From: Methanomethylovorans sp041447285
Lineage (GTDB): Archaea; Halobacteriota; Methanosarcinia; Methanosarcinales; Methanosarcinaceae
DNA: 64,000 bases
NCBI RefSeq assembly: GCF_041447285.1
Contig: NZ_JBGMEB010000005.1
Coordinates: forward strand, 1-64,000
Reading direction: 5' to 3'
Shown: positions 36,463 through 44,096 of the stretch, in pieces
Position numbering within the stretch: position 1 is the first letter of the stretch
Layout: every line of letters starts with the position of its first letter
The notes under the pieces: model-generated
The model's database searches: none
The model's input: only the letters and a program-made list of their open reading frames with translations
What the model was told of the DNA's origin: nothing
Position numbers and translations under genes: made by a program

Positions 36463-37563
36463 TTGAAGGCAATTACATGGTTTGGCACGCTGAAGCTCTC
36501 AGACAACGGCGAGATCGAAGAATGCTCTTTGTTGGAGAAGGATCCTGAACAGTTGGCTGAGCACATGCTGCTTGCTGTGGAAAAAGAAGAGCTGCCTCCA
36601 CATAGCCTGGATATGAGGGAGCTAGCGCTAGGGTGCGGTTTTGTTGAGCTTGAAGAGGATTATGATGTGCTGCTTCGGGAAGTTTGCATAAGGGCAGCCA
36701 AGCGTCAGATTTCCATGACAGATACCGATGACAAGCGTATCATCCAGGCTGTAGAGGCCATGGATGATATTGATAAAGCAGCTAACGAGCTTTCTGAAAG
36801 GCTTACTGAATGGTATGGTGCGTATTTCCCGGAACTGGAGCTGACAGCAGAGTCCATAGCAAGGTTCGTGGCAAGGTTTGGTTCCAGGGAGAATGTGCCT
36901 GAAGATCATAATATGTTTGCAAAGGCCAGCGGTTCCATGGGTGCGGAACTGTCTTTGGTTGACGAGGATCTTTTACGCAATTTTGCATCCAGCCTTTGCG
37001 GGCTATATGATACGCGCAAGAATCTGGAGCAGTACATTATGAATAATATGGGTGCGGTAGCTCCTAATCTTACAAATGTGGCAGGTGCTCCTCTGGGTGC
37101 GAGGCTCATCAGCCTTGCCGGAGGACTGGGGAAGCTCGCGGCCTTTCCTTCAAGTACGGTGCAGGTCATAGGTGCAAGTAATGCCCTGTTCAAACATCTG
37201 AGGTCTCGTGCTCCGTCTCCTAAGCATGGTGTGATATTCAATCATCCGTTCATCAAGGGTGCACCGTGGTGGCAGAGGGGTAAAATTGCCAGGGCATTGG
37301 CAGCTAAGATAAGTCTGGCTGTGCGCATGGACGCTTATGGCGGAAAACTTGACCCTTCGATAAAGGAAAATCTTGAGCGTAAAGTGGAATCTATCAGGAA
37401 AGCTCATCCAGAGCCTCCTAAGAAGCAGTCCACTAAGGTCACAAAGCCGGGTCCGGGAAGGGCAGGCGGCAGACCAGCTAAGAAGCGCGGCGGTCAGAAA
37501 AAGGGTGGCATGAACAAAGGCGGCAAGAATACAGGTGACAGATCGGGAGGCAGACCTGCATGA
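36463..37563 (+). CDS. nop5: Nop5 (Nop56/58) C/D box sRNP core protein
   Basis: A 366-residue RNP scaffold that binds L7Ae-C/D box sRNA and fibrillarin to guide 2'-O-methylation of rRNA and tRNA. The central coiled-coil and Nop domain are visible: LEQYIMNNMGAVAPNLTNVAG, ARLISLAGGLGKLAAFPSST, VQVIGASNALFKHL and PKHGVIFNHPFIKGAPWWQRGKIAR. The C-terminal ~50 residues are a low-complexity Lys/Gly/Arg tail. Translation appears to begin with TTG at 36463, directly after the mptG stop. The stop overlaps flpA by four bases, a normal archaeal nop5-fibrillarin arrangement. Confidence 0.95.
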   Translation: MKAITWFGTLKLSDNGEIEECSLLEKDPEQLAEHMLLAVEKEELPPHSLDMRELALGCGFVELEEDYDVLLREVCIRAAKRQISMTDTDDKRIIQAVEAMDDIDKAANELSERLTEWYGAYFPELELTAESIARFVARFGSRENVPEDHNMFAKASGSMGAELSLVDEDLLRNFASSLCGLYDTRKNLEQYIMNNMGAVAPNLTNVAGAPLGARLISLAGGLGKLAAFPSSTVQVIGASNALFKHLRSRAPSPKHGVIFNHPFIKGAPWWQRGKIARALAAKISLAVRMDAYGGKLDPSIKENLERKVESIRKAHPEPPKKQSTKVTKPGPGRAGGRPAKKRGGQKKGGMNKGGKNTGDRSGGRPA

Positions 37564-38261
37564 GAATTGAGCAGTTGTCAGACGGTATCTTTGAGGTTAT
37601 AATCGACGACAGGAAGATACTGGCCACGCATAATCTATTTCCCGGCCATAGCGTGTACGGTGAGCGGCTTATGGATGTGGATGGCGTGGAATACCGCCAG
37701 TGGGACCCGCACAGGAGCAAGCTGGGTGCTATGGTGCTCAAGGGTTTTGACATTCCGATTGAGTATGATTCTCATGTACTGTACTTGGGGGCTGCATCAG
37801 GTACAACTGTGAGCCATGTTTCTGATATCCTGACCGATGGTCTGGTGTACGCTGTGGAGTTCTCCCCGCGCACTATGCGCGATCTTATCAAGCTGTGCGA
37901 CCAGCGTCCTAACATCATTCCCATACTTGCGGATGCCAACCAGCCCAGGTCTTATGCTCATATTGTGGAAACAGTGGATGTTATATTTCAGGATGTAGCC
38001 CAGCCCAACCAGGCTGAGATAGCTGCTATTAACTCCAAATGCTTCTTAGAAGACGACGGACACCTTATGCTTTCCATCAAATCCCGCAGCATTGACACCG
38101 TAGCCAGTCCAAAAAAGGTATTCAAGGACGAGGTCAAAAAGCTGGAAGGCGATTTTGCTGTGGAGTTCGAGGTACTGCAACGCAAGGAACTCGATCCCTT
38201 CCACGAGGACCATCTGGGCGTGCTGGCACGGATGTTTGTGGAAGGTGAGGAAGAGGATTAA
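37560..38261 (+). CDS. flpA: Fibrillarin-like rRNA/tRNA 2'-O-methyltransferase
   Basis: A 233-residue SAM-dependent methyltransferase of the C/D box sRNP. Motifs: LYLGAASGTTVSHVSDI (SAM-binding loop), VYAVEFSPRTMRDL, IPILADANQP, and VIFQDVAQPNQAEI. The start overlaps the nop5 stop by four bases. The 3' end of the gene is repeated about 1.6 kb downstream as an in-frame fragment (39711-39830), with an ATPase gene between the copies, so the present C-terminus (EGEEED) may be a replacement. The methyltransferase core looks intact. Confidence 0.95.
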   Translation: MRIEQLSDGIFEVIIDDRKILATHNLFPGHSVYGERLMDVDGVEYRQWDPHRSKLGAMVLKGFDIPIEYDSHVLYLGAASGTTVSHVSDILTDGLVYAVEFSPRTMRDLIKLCDQRPNIIPILADANQPRSYAHIVETVDVIFQDVAQPNQAEIAAINSKCFLEDDGHLMLSIKSRSIDTVASPKKVFKDEVKKLEGDFAVEFEVLQRKELDPFHEDHLGVLARMFVEGEEED

Positions 38262-38300
38262 AGATAGTTAGTAGAACAGATCGAAGAGGTGATCACACCT

Positions 38301-39560
38301 CTATTTTTGAAGCAGCCATTTCCAGATGGGTTTTACAAATATTTTCTTTCCTTCTATCTCTATTTCATCTTCAGTGTCATCAGTGAGGATCAGACCTTCT
38401 TTCAGCTTGTAAGCTTTCATAGCATCAAGCATTCCATCTAGTTCTCTTTTTCTGGTATCAGGGTTTTCGAGACTTTGAGTCACCTGTATTGCTTCTGTTA
38501 TGTTGTACCCATCCCTTATGACAAAATCACACTCTTTATTTTCTTTATGATAATACACTTCCTTGGATTCTCTTTTCAGTTCCATGAACACAATGTTCTC
38601 AAGGATTCTCCCATAGTCCTCTGATGTCCTGAAGCCCAGAATTCTTGCAATAGCAGTGTCTATAAAGTAGACTTTTTTATTGGAATAGACTTGTACTTTA
38701 AGGGAAGTCGAGAATCTTGGTAAAAGATATGCAAGGTAGCTGTTCTCGAGGTACTCAAAGTACTCTTTTATTGTTGTTGCACTGGAAAGTCCAGTCAATT
38801 TCCTGATATTGTTGTAACTGATTTCCTTTGCTATGTTTGATGCTGCAAAGTAGACCGTAGTTTTCAATGTTTTTTCGTCTTTGAGATTGTATCTTGTGAT
38901 TATATCCCGATAGAGTATGTTCTCGTACAATGTCTTGATATATAGTTCATCCCTGTTCTTCACGAATTCAGGTATCCCGCCGACTTCAATATACTCATTG
39001 AAGTACCTTTTTATTGTACTTTTTTCAGTGGTTGTCAGTACTTCCGATATTGGCAGCTCGTATTTTTTAAAATACAGAAACTCTTTGAATGAATATGGAT
39101 ATAATGAATAGCTCAGGTGCCTGCCGGTAAGATGGGTTCCCATCTCACGGCTCAACATGCTGGCATTCGAGCCGGTAACATATACCTTCTTTCCGTTGTC
39201 ATGGAGTCTTCTTACGAATCTTTCCCAGCCCTGTATGTTCTGTATCTCATCAAAGAAGTAGATATTTCTCTCACCATACAGTTCGATTAGCAGTTCCTGC
39301 ATCATCTGAAAATCAGCTATTGTGAAATCAAAAAGCCTCTCATCGTCAAAGTTTACAAAATAGCTTTCATGAAGATTATCTTTCCTGATCTCGTTCATGA
39401 GTGTTGATTTCCCTGCTCTTCGAAGCCCGGATACTATAACGATAAGATTAGATCTTTTTTCTTTTATCTCATCCAGCATCTCCCTTTTGACCAGCTCTCT
39501 CACATCTTTTATCTGATCATTCTGCTCTTTCAGCAGGGTTTTTAGTTTCTCTCTGTCCAT
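38301..39560 (-). CDS. AAA ATPase with DUF4143 domain
   Basis: The protein is 419 residues from the ATG at 39560 (MDREKLKTLL); an upstream ATG at 39638 would read through two palindromes and is unlikely. Walker A is VSGLRRAGKSTLMNEI, Walker B IYFFDEIQNIQGW, then a sensor-like VYVTGSNASML, and a C-terminal nuclease-like region (VFMELKRESKEVYYHK and ECDFVIRDGYNITEAIQV). This is the AAA_14/DUF4143 class, common in bacteria and archaea and of unproven function. The terminal part resembles restriction-endonuclease-like folds. The gene lies between flpA and a duplicate flpA end, so it was probably acquired by transfer. Confidence 0.85.
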   Translation of the reverse strand: MDREKLKTLLKEQNDQIKDVRELVKREMLDEIKEKRSNLIVIVSGLRRAGKSTLMNEIRKDNLHESYFVNFDDERLFDFTIADFQMMQELLIELYGERNIYFFDEIQNIQGWERFVRRLHDNGKKVYVTGSNASMLSREMGTHLTGRHLSYSLYPYSFKEFLYFKKYELPISEVLTTTEKSTIKRYFNEYIEVGGIPEFVKNRDELYIKTLYENILYRDIITRYNLKDEKTLKTTVYFAASNIAKEISYNNIRKLTGLSSATTIKEYFEYLENSYLAYLLPRFSTSLKVQVYSNKKVYFIDTAIARILGFRTSEDYGRILENIVFMELKRESKEVYYHKENKECDFVIRDGYNITEAIQVTQSLENPDTRKRELDGMLDAMKAYKLKEGLILTDDTEDEIEIEGKKIFVKPIWKWLLQK

Positions 39561-39590
39561 ATTCCATATTGGTTGTTCTTTGTTTATATG

Positions 39591-39613
39591 TATTTGGTTT
39601 AATAGACCAAATA
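39591..39613. promoter_or_regulatory. Palindrome 1 upstream of the AAA ATPase gene
   Basis: Arms TATTTGGT (39591-39598) and ACCAAATA (39606-39613) with a 7-base spacer. The centre lies 33 bases from that of palindrome 2 and about 40 bases before the ATPase start. A TATA-like CATATAAAC (complement of 39582-39590) is adjacent. Confidence 0.55.
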
Positions 39614-39624
39614 ATAAGTAGTTT

Positions 39625-39645
39625 ATTTGGTTTAGCAAACCAAAT
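39625..39645. promoter_or_regulatory. Palindrome 2 upstream of the AAA ATPase gene
   Basis: Arms ATTTGGTTT (39625-39633) and AAACCAAAT (39637-39645) with a 3-base spacer. It shares the TTTGGT half-site with palindrome 1; the pair suggests cooperative binding of a dimeric regulator. Confidence 0.55.
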
Positions 39646-39710
39646 TAATTGAATGATGTTGATTTTTCTGTGGTTTGTAGTTATAAGGCTGAAAATAATG
39701 TCTCTTAGAA

Positions 39711-39830
39711 GGAGTTAAAAAGCTGGAAAGTGATTTTGGAGTAGAGTTCGGAGTGCTGCAACGCAAAGAACTTGATCCATTCCACGAGGACCATCTGGGC
39801 GTGCTGGCTCGGATGTTTGTGGATAAGTAA
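39711..39830 (+). pseudogene. Duplicate 3' fragment of the fibrillarin gene
   Basis: These 120 bases encode 39 residues and a stop in one frame (GVKKLESDFGVEFGVLQRKE, then LDPFHEDHLGVLARMFVDK) and match flpA codons from 38130 to about 38243. My hand count gives 98 identical bases of 114, with most changes synonymous. No start codon or upstream fibrillarin sequence is present, so it is not expressed as fibrillarin. It is best read as the original 3' end, displaced when the ATPase segment inserted with its own copy, or as a duplicated target. Confidence 0.88.
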
Positions 39831-39835
39831 AAGAA

Positions 39836-41149
39836 TTAGGTAGCAGATGGGTTGTTTTTAGCATTTTCTATTAAATTAAGCCCATTTTCGATGAGTTCTA
39901 TTATACTGGATTCTTTTTCTATTGCTATTTCCCGTAATTTCATAAGTGATGTCTCATATATATTTGTGGCAGACTTAAAATCTGTTGCGATTGCAATTAT
40001 GTTCATTTTTATTAATGCTTTCAATATTTCCATTATAGTGGCTTCGAGTTTATTTTCAAATGCTATTTCTCCCATTTTTTCTAATGCTTTTGACACCCTT
40101 AATACATATAATAAATTTCGGTTTTCTGTTTCTCTAATCCCTACTTTTCCGAGTGCTTCTGCAGCTACCAATGAAGCCCATTTAAAATCTTTTTTGGTTG
40201 CCTTTATTCCTATTTCTTCAAGTGCTATTGCAGATTCCCATATAGCTCCTTCAAGTTCTTGCTCATCTGCATTTTTCCATATTTGATAAACACATTTTAT
40301 TATAAATAAGGTTGAATCACTGTTTCCCCTATTTGCTGCCTGTATCCCCAATTTTGAGATATGTTGTAGAATATTGCCTGCAATCTTTTGGTCTTGTTTT
40401 TCTTCAAAAAGACCTGCTTTAAAAGTTAAAATCGTAGAGTTTTTTATGGCAATAAGCCCATTTCTCACGGTTTCATAATCGTTTCTTTCAAGAGCAGCAT
40501 TTATCATATCGATTATTGGTTGGACTGGGTCTTTATCAGCTATTTCTCCATCTTTTTCCAAAGATTCAAGAATTCTCTCTTTTGTAATATCAGCCGCTAG
40601 CAATTTAATCACAGTCGAAGGCTTCAGCAAATCCAATGTCTTCAACATATACGGAACCAGGCACACAAAAGCAAAGAATCCCAGAAAATAAGCTGCAAAA
40701 ATAGCAAATTCCATGTTGATACCTGCAACACCAATATCTATTACCTTCAGCAGCCCAAGCCCATAGAAAATAACAACAATATAGATGCTGAGCAGTATCC
40801 ACATGTCAGGGTTGTTTTTGTAAACATCAATAACCCTTGCAGAATATGATTGGGCTGCAAGCTGTACTGCTACGAGGCTCAGGGTTATGACGAGGGCGAT
40901 GGTAGCTGCTAGACTCTGCACAAGGGCGCTGATGAGGTAGCGCTCGTTGTCGAAGAAGCCCATGTTTCTTAATTCTGTACTGTTATAGTGTGGGCCATTC
41001 GGGATTGCAAAATCAGGATTTATTGCCGTGAAACTGATGAATACTAACAGGAATATTATAAGTAGGGAACTAAAGAGACAAAAATAGAAAAATATCCGAT
41101 TTGACCATGATGGTCCTTCAAAATTTTCTCCAATATTTTCCAGTAGCAT
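39836..41149 (-). CDS. DUF2254-like membrane protein
   Basis: A 437-residue protein. Hydrophobic helices occur at about residues 20-45, 75-100, 120-140 and 145-165, with SLVAVQLAAQSYSARVIDVYKNNPDMWIL between them, a pattern seen in DUF2254-type proteins. Residues about 190-430 are soluble and helical, with repeated EEIGIKATKKDFKWASLVAAE-like units resembling HEAT or TPR-like solenoids. It converges on the flpA fragment, ending five bases beyond it. No enzymatic motif is seen. A membrane-anchored scaffold or channel is possible, but that is inference. Confidence 0.72.
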   Translation of the reverse strand: MLLENIGENFEGPSWSNRIFFYFCLFSSLLIIFLLVFISFTAINPDFAIPNGPHYNSTELRNMGFFDNERYLISALVQSLAATIALVITLSLVAVQLAAQSYSARVIDVYKNNPDMWILLSIYIVVIFYGLGLLKVIDIGVAGINMEFAIFAAYFLGFFAFVCLVPYMLKTLDLLKPSTVIKLLAADITKERILESLEKDGEIADKDPVQPIIDMINAALERNDYETVRNGLIAIKNSTILTFKAGLFEEKQDQKIAGNILQHISKLGIQAANRGNSDSTLFIIKCVYQIWKNADEQELEGAIWESAIALEEIGIKATKKDFKWASLVAAEALGKVGIRETENRNLLYVLRVSKALEKMGEIAFENKLEATIMEILKALIKMNIIAIATDFKSATNIYETSLMKLREIAIEKESSIIELIENGLNLIENAKNNPSAT

Positions 41150-41230
41150 CCTCGTAAATAGACAGTTCCAAGAAATATAAGATTATTGAAATGAAACAGA
41201 GAACTACTGAATTATTAGATGTACATCAGT

Positions 41231-41419
41231 CTATGTCCCACAGAAACATGACAACAACATGTACAGATCAGTGCATTCATTACTGCCCGGACCCTGACGC
41301 GGCAGGCCATCAAATATCTCAAAAACTGCAGATTCGCCCATAAAGGGACATGCTGATAATAGATTAATTTTTTTTGGCACCGGGCAGATCTCAAATTGGA
41401 TTTCAAAATCATCTGCCAC
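41231..41419 (-). CDS. Possible small cysteine-containing protein
   Basis: A 62-residue frame beginning with GTG: VADDFEIQFEICPVPKKINL, then SACPFMGESAVF and NECTDLYMLLSCFCGT. It contains five cysteines and balanced residue use, unlike a random frame, and occupies an otherwise empty 304-base gap, divergent from rsgA. I do not recognise a family. No clear ribosome-binding site is seen, so it may be leaderless or not expressed. If it is not real, the gap 41150-41453 holds only the rsgA promoter. Confidence 0.3.
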   Translation of the reverse strand: MADDFEIQFEICPVPKKINLLSACPFMGESAVFEIFDGLPRQGPGSNECTDLYMLLSCFCGT

Positions 41420-41453
41420 AAATTATTTAAGGCTGCCAGGAACAGAATTCTTT

Positions 41454-42554
41454 ATGAACATGCATTCTCTTCCAAAAAATTCCTACTTCGCTGACAAGAC
41501 AATAATTCCGGGATGGGATGAAGAACTTGAATCGGCCTTTTCTGTCTACAAAGATCCATACATAGCGGGAAGGATTGTGTCAAGACATAAAACTAACTGG
41601 GAAGTTCTCATTTCAGGCAATATCATCAAAGCCGGATTATCCGGTGCACTTTTACGAATCGGTAAACAGCCGGTAGTGGGCGATTTTGTTGTTTTGCTTT
41701 ACCAGGAAGAAATTAATTCTTATATAATAGTCAATGTCCTACCCCGAAAAACATGTCTTTCAAGAGGTGCTGCAGGCGACAACAATGAAGAGCAGGTAAT
41801 TGCTGCAAATATAGATATTATTTTTATTGTAATAGCAACAGGAAAAGACCTTAACCTGCGAAGAATTGAACGCTACCTCACAGTTGTATATTCATCGGGT
41901 GCAAAACCAGTAATTGTACTGAATAAGGCAGACCTTACAGATAAACCCGCTGAAGCTGTTGATAAAATCAGAAATATTGCAGGTGATGTTCCTGTTATTG
42001 CTATCAGTGCCCTTTCAAAAGAAGGTCTGGATAAACTTGAGACTTATATTGCACCAGGCAAAACTGTGGCACTTGTGGGATCATCCGGTGTTGGGAAATC
42101 CACATTGATAAATGCATTATTTGATGAATCTGTCCAGAAAACCAAAGATATCCGGGAAGATGATGAAAAAGGTAGACATACAACCACAGTAAGGCAATTA
42201 TTCCTGCTTCCAAACGGAGGAGTAATTATTGATAATCCGGGTATCCGGGAGATCCAGCTCGGGGACAGTTATGATGGGTTTGAAAAAGCTTTTTCTGATA
42301 TTGCCAGAGTAGCTGAAAAATGTCGTTTCAAAGACTGTACACATGATCAGGAACCGGGGTGTGCAGTTCAAAAAGCAGTTCAGGAAGGAAGTATTGCAAA
42401 GGAAAGACTGGATAGTTACCATAAATTGAATGCAGAACTTGCATTCCAGTCAGAAAAAGCAGAAATAGGACTGAAGAGACTTGAAAAGAAAAAATACAAA
42501 GGAATGCAAGTCAGTCCCAGAATACTTAGGGAACATAAAGAAAAAAGCTTATAA
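41454..42554 (+). CDS. rsgA: Ribosome small-subunit-dependent GTPase A (RsgA)
   Basis: A 366-residue circularly permuted GTPase. An OB-like N-terminal part is followed by G4 (NKAD, from residue 157), G5 (ISALSKEG), then G1 (GSSGVGKSTLIN, from 209), G2 (GRHTTT), G3 (DNPGIREI) and a zinc-binding C-terminal domain with C290, C295, H297 and C303 (CX4CXHX5C). In bacteria RsgA checks late assembly of the 30S subunit. It is a bacterial family; its presence in a few methanogens suggests gene transfer from bacteria. The target in an archaeal ribosome is not known. A second in-frame ATG lies at 41460. Confidence 0.92.
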   Translation: MNMHSLPKNSYFADKTIIPGWDEELESAFSVYKDPYIAGRIVSRHKTNWEVLISGNIIKAGLSGALLRIGKQPVVGDFVVLLYQEEINSYIIVNVLPRKTCLSRGAAGDNNEEQVIAANIDIIFIVIATGKDLNLRRIERYLTVVYSSGAKPVIVLNKADLTDKPAEAVDKIRNIAGDVPVIAISALSKEGLDKLETYIAPGKTVALVGSSGVGKSTLINALFDESVQKTKDIREDDEKGRHTTTVRQLFLLPNGGVIIDNPGIREIQLGDSYDGFEKAFSDIARVAEKCRFKDCTHDQEPGCAVQKAVQEGSIAKERLDSYHKLNAELAFQSEKAEIGLKRLEKKKYKGMQVSPRILREHKEKSL

Positions 42555-42568
42555 TAAGAGCTGAGGTT

Positions 42569-42590
42569 CCTTTAAATCAACTTTTAAAGG
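42569..42590 (+). terminator. Hairpin after rsgA
   Basis: CCTTTAAA (42569-42576) and TTTAAAGG (42583-42590) form an 8-bp stem 15 bases beyond the rsgA stop. No T-run follows, so its use as a terminator is uncertain. Confidence 0.4.
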
Positions 42591-42664
42591 ACCCTAATAT
42601 GAGTAAATCTTATGAACTTCGATATTTGCATGAATATCAGGTAAAAGCATCAATTATCTATTAG

Positions 42665-42814
42665 GAGTGTACAATAACTCTACACTCAAAATAACAATCA
42701 TCAGTCTTCAAAAGCTAGATATCCTATTTGGTAAGGATAGATACAAACACGTTTCTCAGGGTCATTCATATAAAGAAACACGTTTAAGATGGTTCTAGTT
42801 CATTCTTATAAAAG
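42665..42814 (+). promoter_or_regulatory. thyX upstream region with repeats and TATA box
   Basis: An inverted repeat GAGTGTA/TACACTC (42665-42687) is followed by two copies of AAACACGTTT at 42745-42754 and 42776-42785, 31 bases apart, and by a TATA box CTTATAAAAG (42805-42814). A GGGGA element sits shortly before the thyX ATG. The repeated decamer just upstream of the TATA box is a candidate operator. Nothing else is recognised in this gap. Confidence 0.45.
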
Positions 42815-42841
42815 CAATATCATAAAAAGGGGATTACAATA

Positions 42842-43579
42842 ATGGGTAGAACAAACGTAAAAGTTCGTCTTCTGGAACACACGCCTAATCCGGAAAATGT
42901 CGTAGCCATGGCGGCTAAACTCTGTTACTCGAATGCAAATATAGGAGAGTTGCTCGAAAAAATAGAATCAAACGACCAGTCCAATTTCATCAATGGTCTG
43001 GTTGCCATGGGCCACATGTCTCCTATAGAACATATCAGTTTTACTTTTGGCATAGAAGGTGTGTCAAGAGCATTCCTTGCCCAGATAACAAGGCACAGGA
43101 TAGCCAGTTTTTCAGTCAAAAGCCAGCGATACACAAAGGCTATCGGCGATGGCACAGGAACATTTGCGTATATCCTTCCACCACAAATTGAAGCATTAGG
43201 CGAGGAAGCCGTCAAAAAATACGATGAGCAGATGCGTACCATGCAGGTATGGTATAATGAATGGGTCGAAGCCTTAGGAAACAAAGGAGAATCTTCTAAC
43301 GAGGACGCTCGTTTTGTCCTACCCAACGCAGCCGAGACAAAAATGATTGTTACATTCAACGCCCGTGAGCTATTGCATGTGTTTTCATATCGTCTTTGCA
43401 ACCGAGCCCAGTGGGAGTTCAGAGCAGTTGCTGATGCCATGCTCGACGAGGTCAAAAAAGTAGCCCCTATCATATTTTCCTATGCGGGTCCACATTGTGT
43501 ACACGGAGTATGCCCTGAAGGCAAAAAAAGTTGTGGCAAGCAGGCTGAAATGAAAGCCAAGTATGGAAAAAAAGACTAG
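42842..43579 (+). CDS. thyX: Flavin-dependent thymidylate synthase ThyX
   Basis: A 245-residue homotetrameric FAD enzyme making dTMP from dUMP with a reduced folate or pterin methylene donor. The hallmark RHRIASFSVKSQRYT (from residue 84) is the ThyX signature. SPIEHISFTFGIEGVSRAFL and the C-terminal NRAQWEFRAVADAMLDEVKK also fit. The carboxy end holds four cysteines (HCVHGVCPEGKKSCGKQ), a feature not needed for catalysis in bacterial enzymes. Its gene stands alone and ends in a strong bidirectional hairpin. Confidence 0.95.
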   Translation: MGRTNVKVRLLEHTPNPENVVAMAAKLCYSNANIGELLEKIESNDQSNFINGLVAMGHMSPIEHISFTFGIEGVSRAFLAQITRHRIASFSVKSQRYTKAIGDGTGTFAYILPPQIEALGEEAVKKYDEQMRTMQVWYNEWVEALGNKGESSNEDARFVLPNAAETKMIVTFNARELLHVFSYRLCNRAQWEFRAVADAMLDEVKKVAPIIFSYAGPHCVHGVCPEGKKSCGKQAEMKAKYGKKD

Positions 43580-43585
43580 ACCAGA

Positions 43586-43616
43586 ATATGTAGAACTCAT
43601 AAATAGTTCTACATAT
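43586..43616. terminator. Bidirectional terminator between thyX and the membrane protein gene
   Basis: A perfect 12-bp inverted repeat (ATATGTAGAACT / AGTTCTACATAT, arms 43586-43597 and 43605-43616) with a 7-nt loop lies between the convergent genes. Confidence 0.6.
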
Positions 43617-43640
43617 CTGCCTTTCAACTTTTTCTGTAAT

Positions 43641-44045
43641 TTATCTGTGGATCAATGACCGAGCTTTTGAAACAATTCCCTTTGCAGAAGATATGATATT
43701 TTTTGGAGACTTTGCCTCTGGAGATTTTACCTCCTCATTTTTAGTTGCTCTTCTTCCCAGATACCATGTGAAGATCTCCGAATAAACTATTATGCCAATG
43801 AGCGTGGACCAGACGAACAATAGAATATGGTAGTTGTTTATAGGCACATTCCCTTCTGCAAGCATTACATGCCTGAAAGCAAGGAAAGACAATGCAGTAT
43901 CAGGTATTATGAAAATACACGCGACAGGTACCAGTAAAAGAGCAAGTATAGCAACTGCTGAAGATACATACACCATGAGTAATATCGCCAGCAAGGTTAG
44001 CAGGGCGAATATCACTAGTGAGATTGCAGAGTACGTAATGTCCAT
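43641..44045 (-). CDS. Small membrane protein of unknown function
   Basis: A 134-residue protein with three or four hydrophobic helices (residues about 5-25, 28-50, 55-65 and 75-93) and a basic C-terminal tail of about 40 residues (SAKGIVSKARSLIHR). No family is recognised. It is located downstream of the ABC export cluster on the same strand, with a 51-base gap holding AT-rich sequence, so it may have its own promoter. The tail could bind nucleic acid or lipid head groups; that is speculation. Confidence 0.65.
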   Translation of the reverse strand: MDITYSAISLVIFALLTLLAILLMVYVSSAVAILALLLVPVACIFIIPDTALSFLAFRHVMLAEGNVPINNYHILLFVWSTLIGIIVYSEIFTWYLGRRATKNEEVKSPEAKSPKNIISSAKGIVSKARSLIHR

Positions 44046-44096
44046 GGTATCCTCAGACGGTTTTTAATCAGCAAATACTATTATATTGTTAATATA

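Noticed and set aside
38262..38300. Direct repeat just after both flpA ends as an attachment site
   Set aside because: The sequences after the two stop codons share only a loose A/G-rich pattern; no exact repeat long enough to call a target-site duplication was found.
39560..39638. A longer ATPase start at 39638
   Set aside because: The added 26 residues would be encoded by the two palindromes and the TATA region and resemble no part of the family.
42925..43473. A 182-residue minus-strand frame
   Set aside because: Antisense to thyX, a certain gene.
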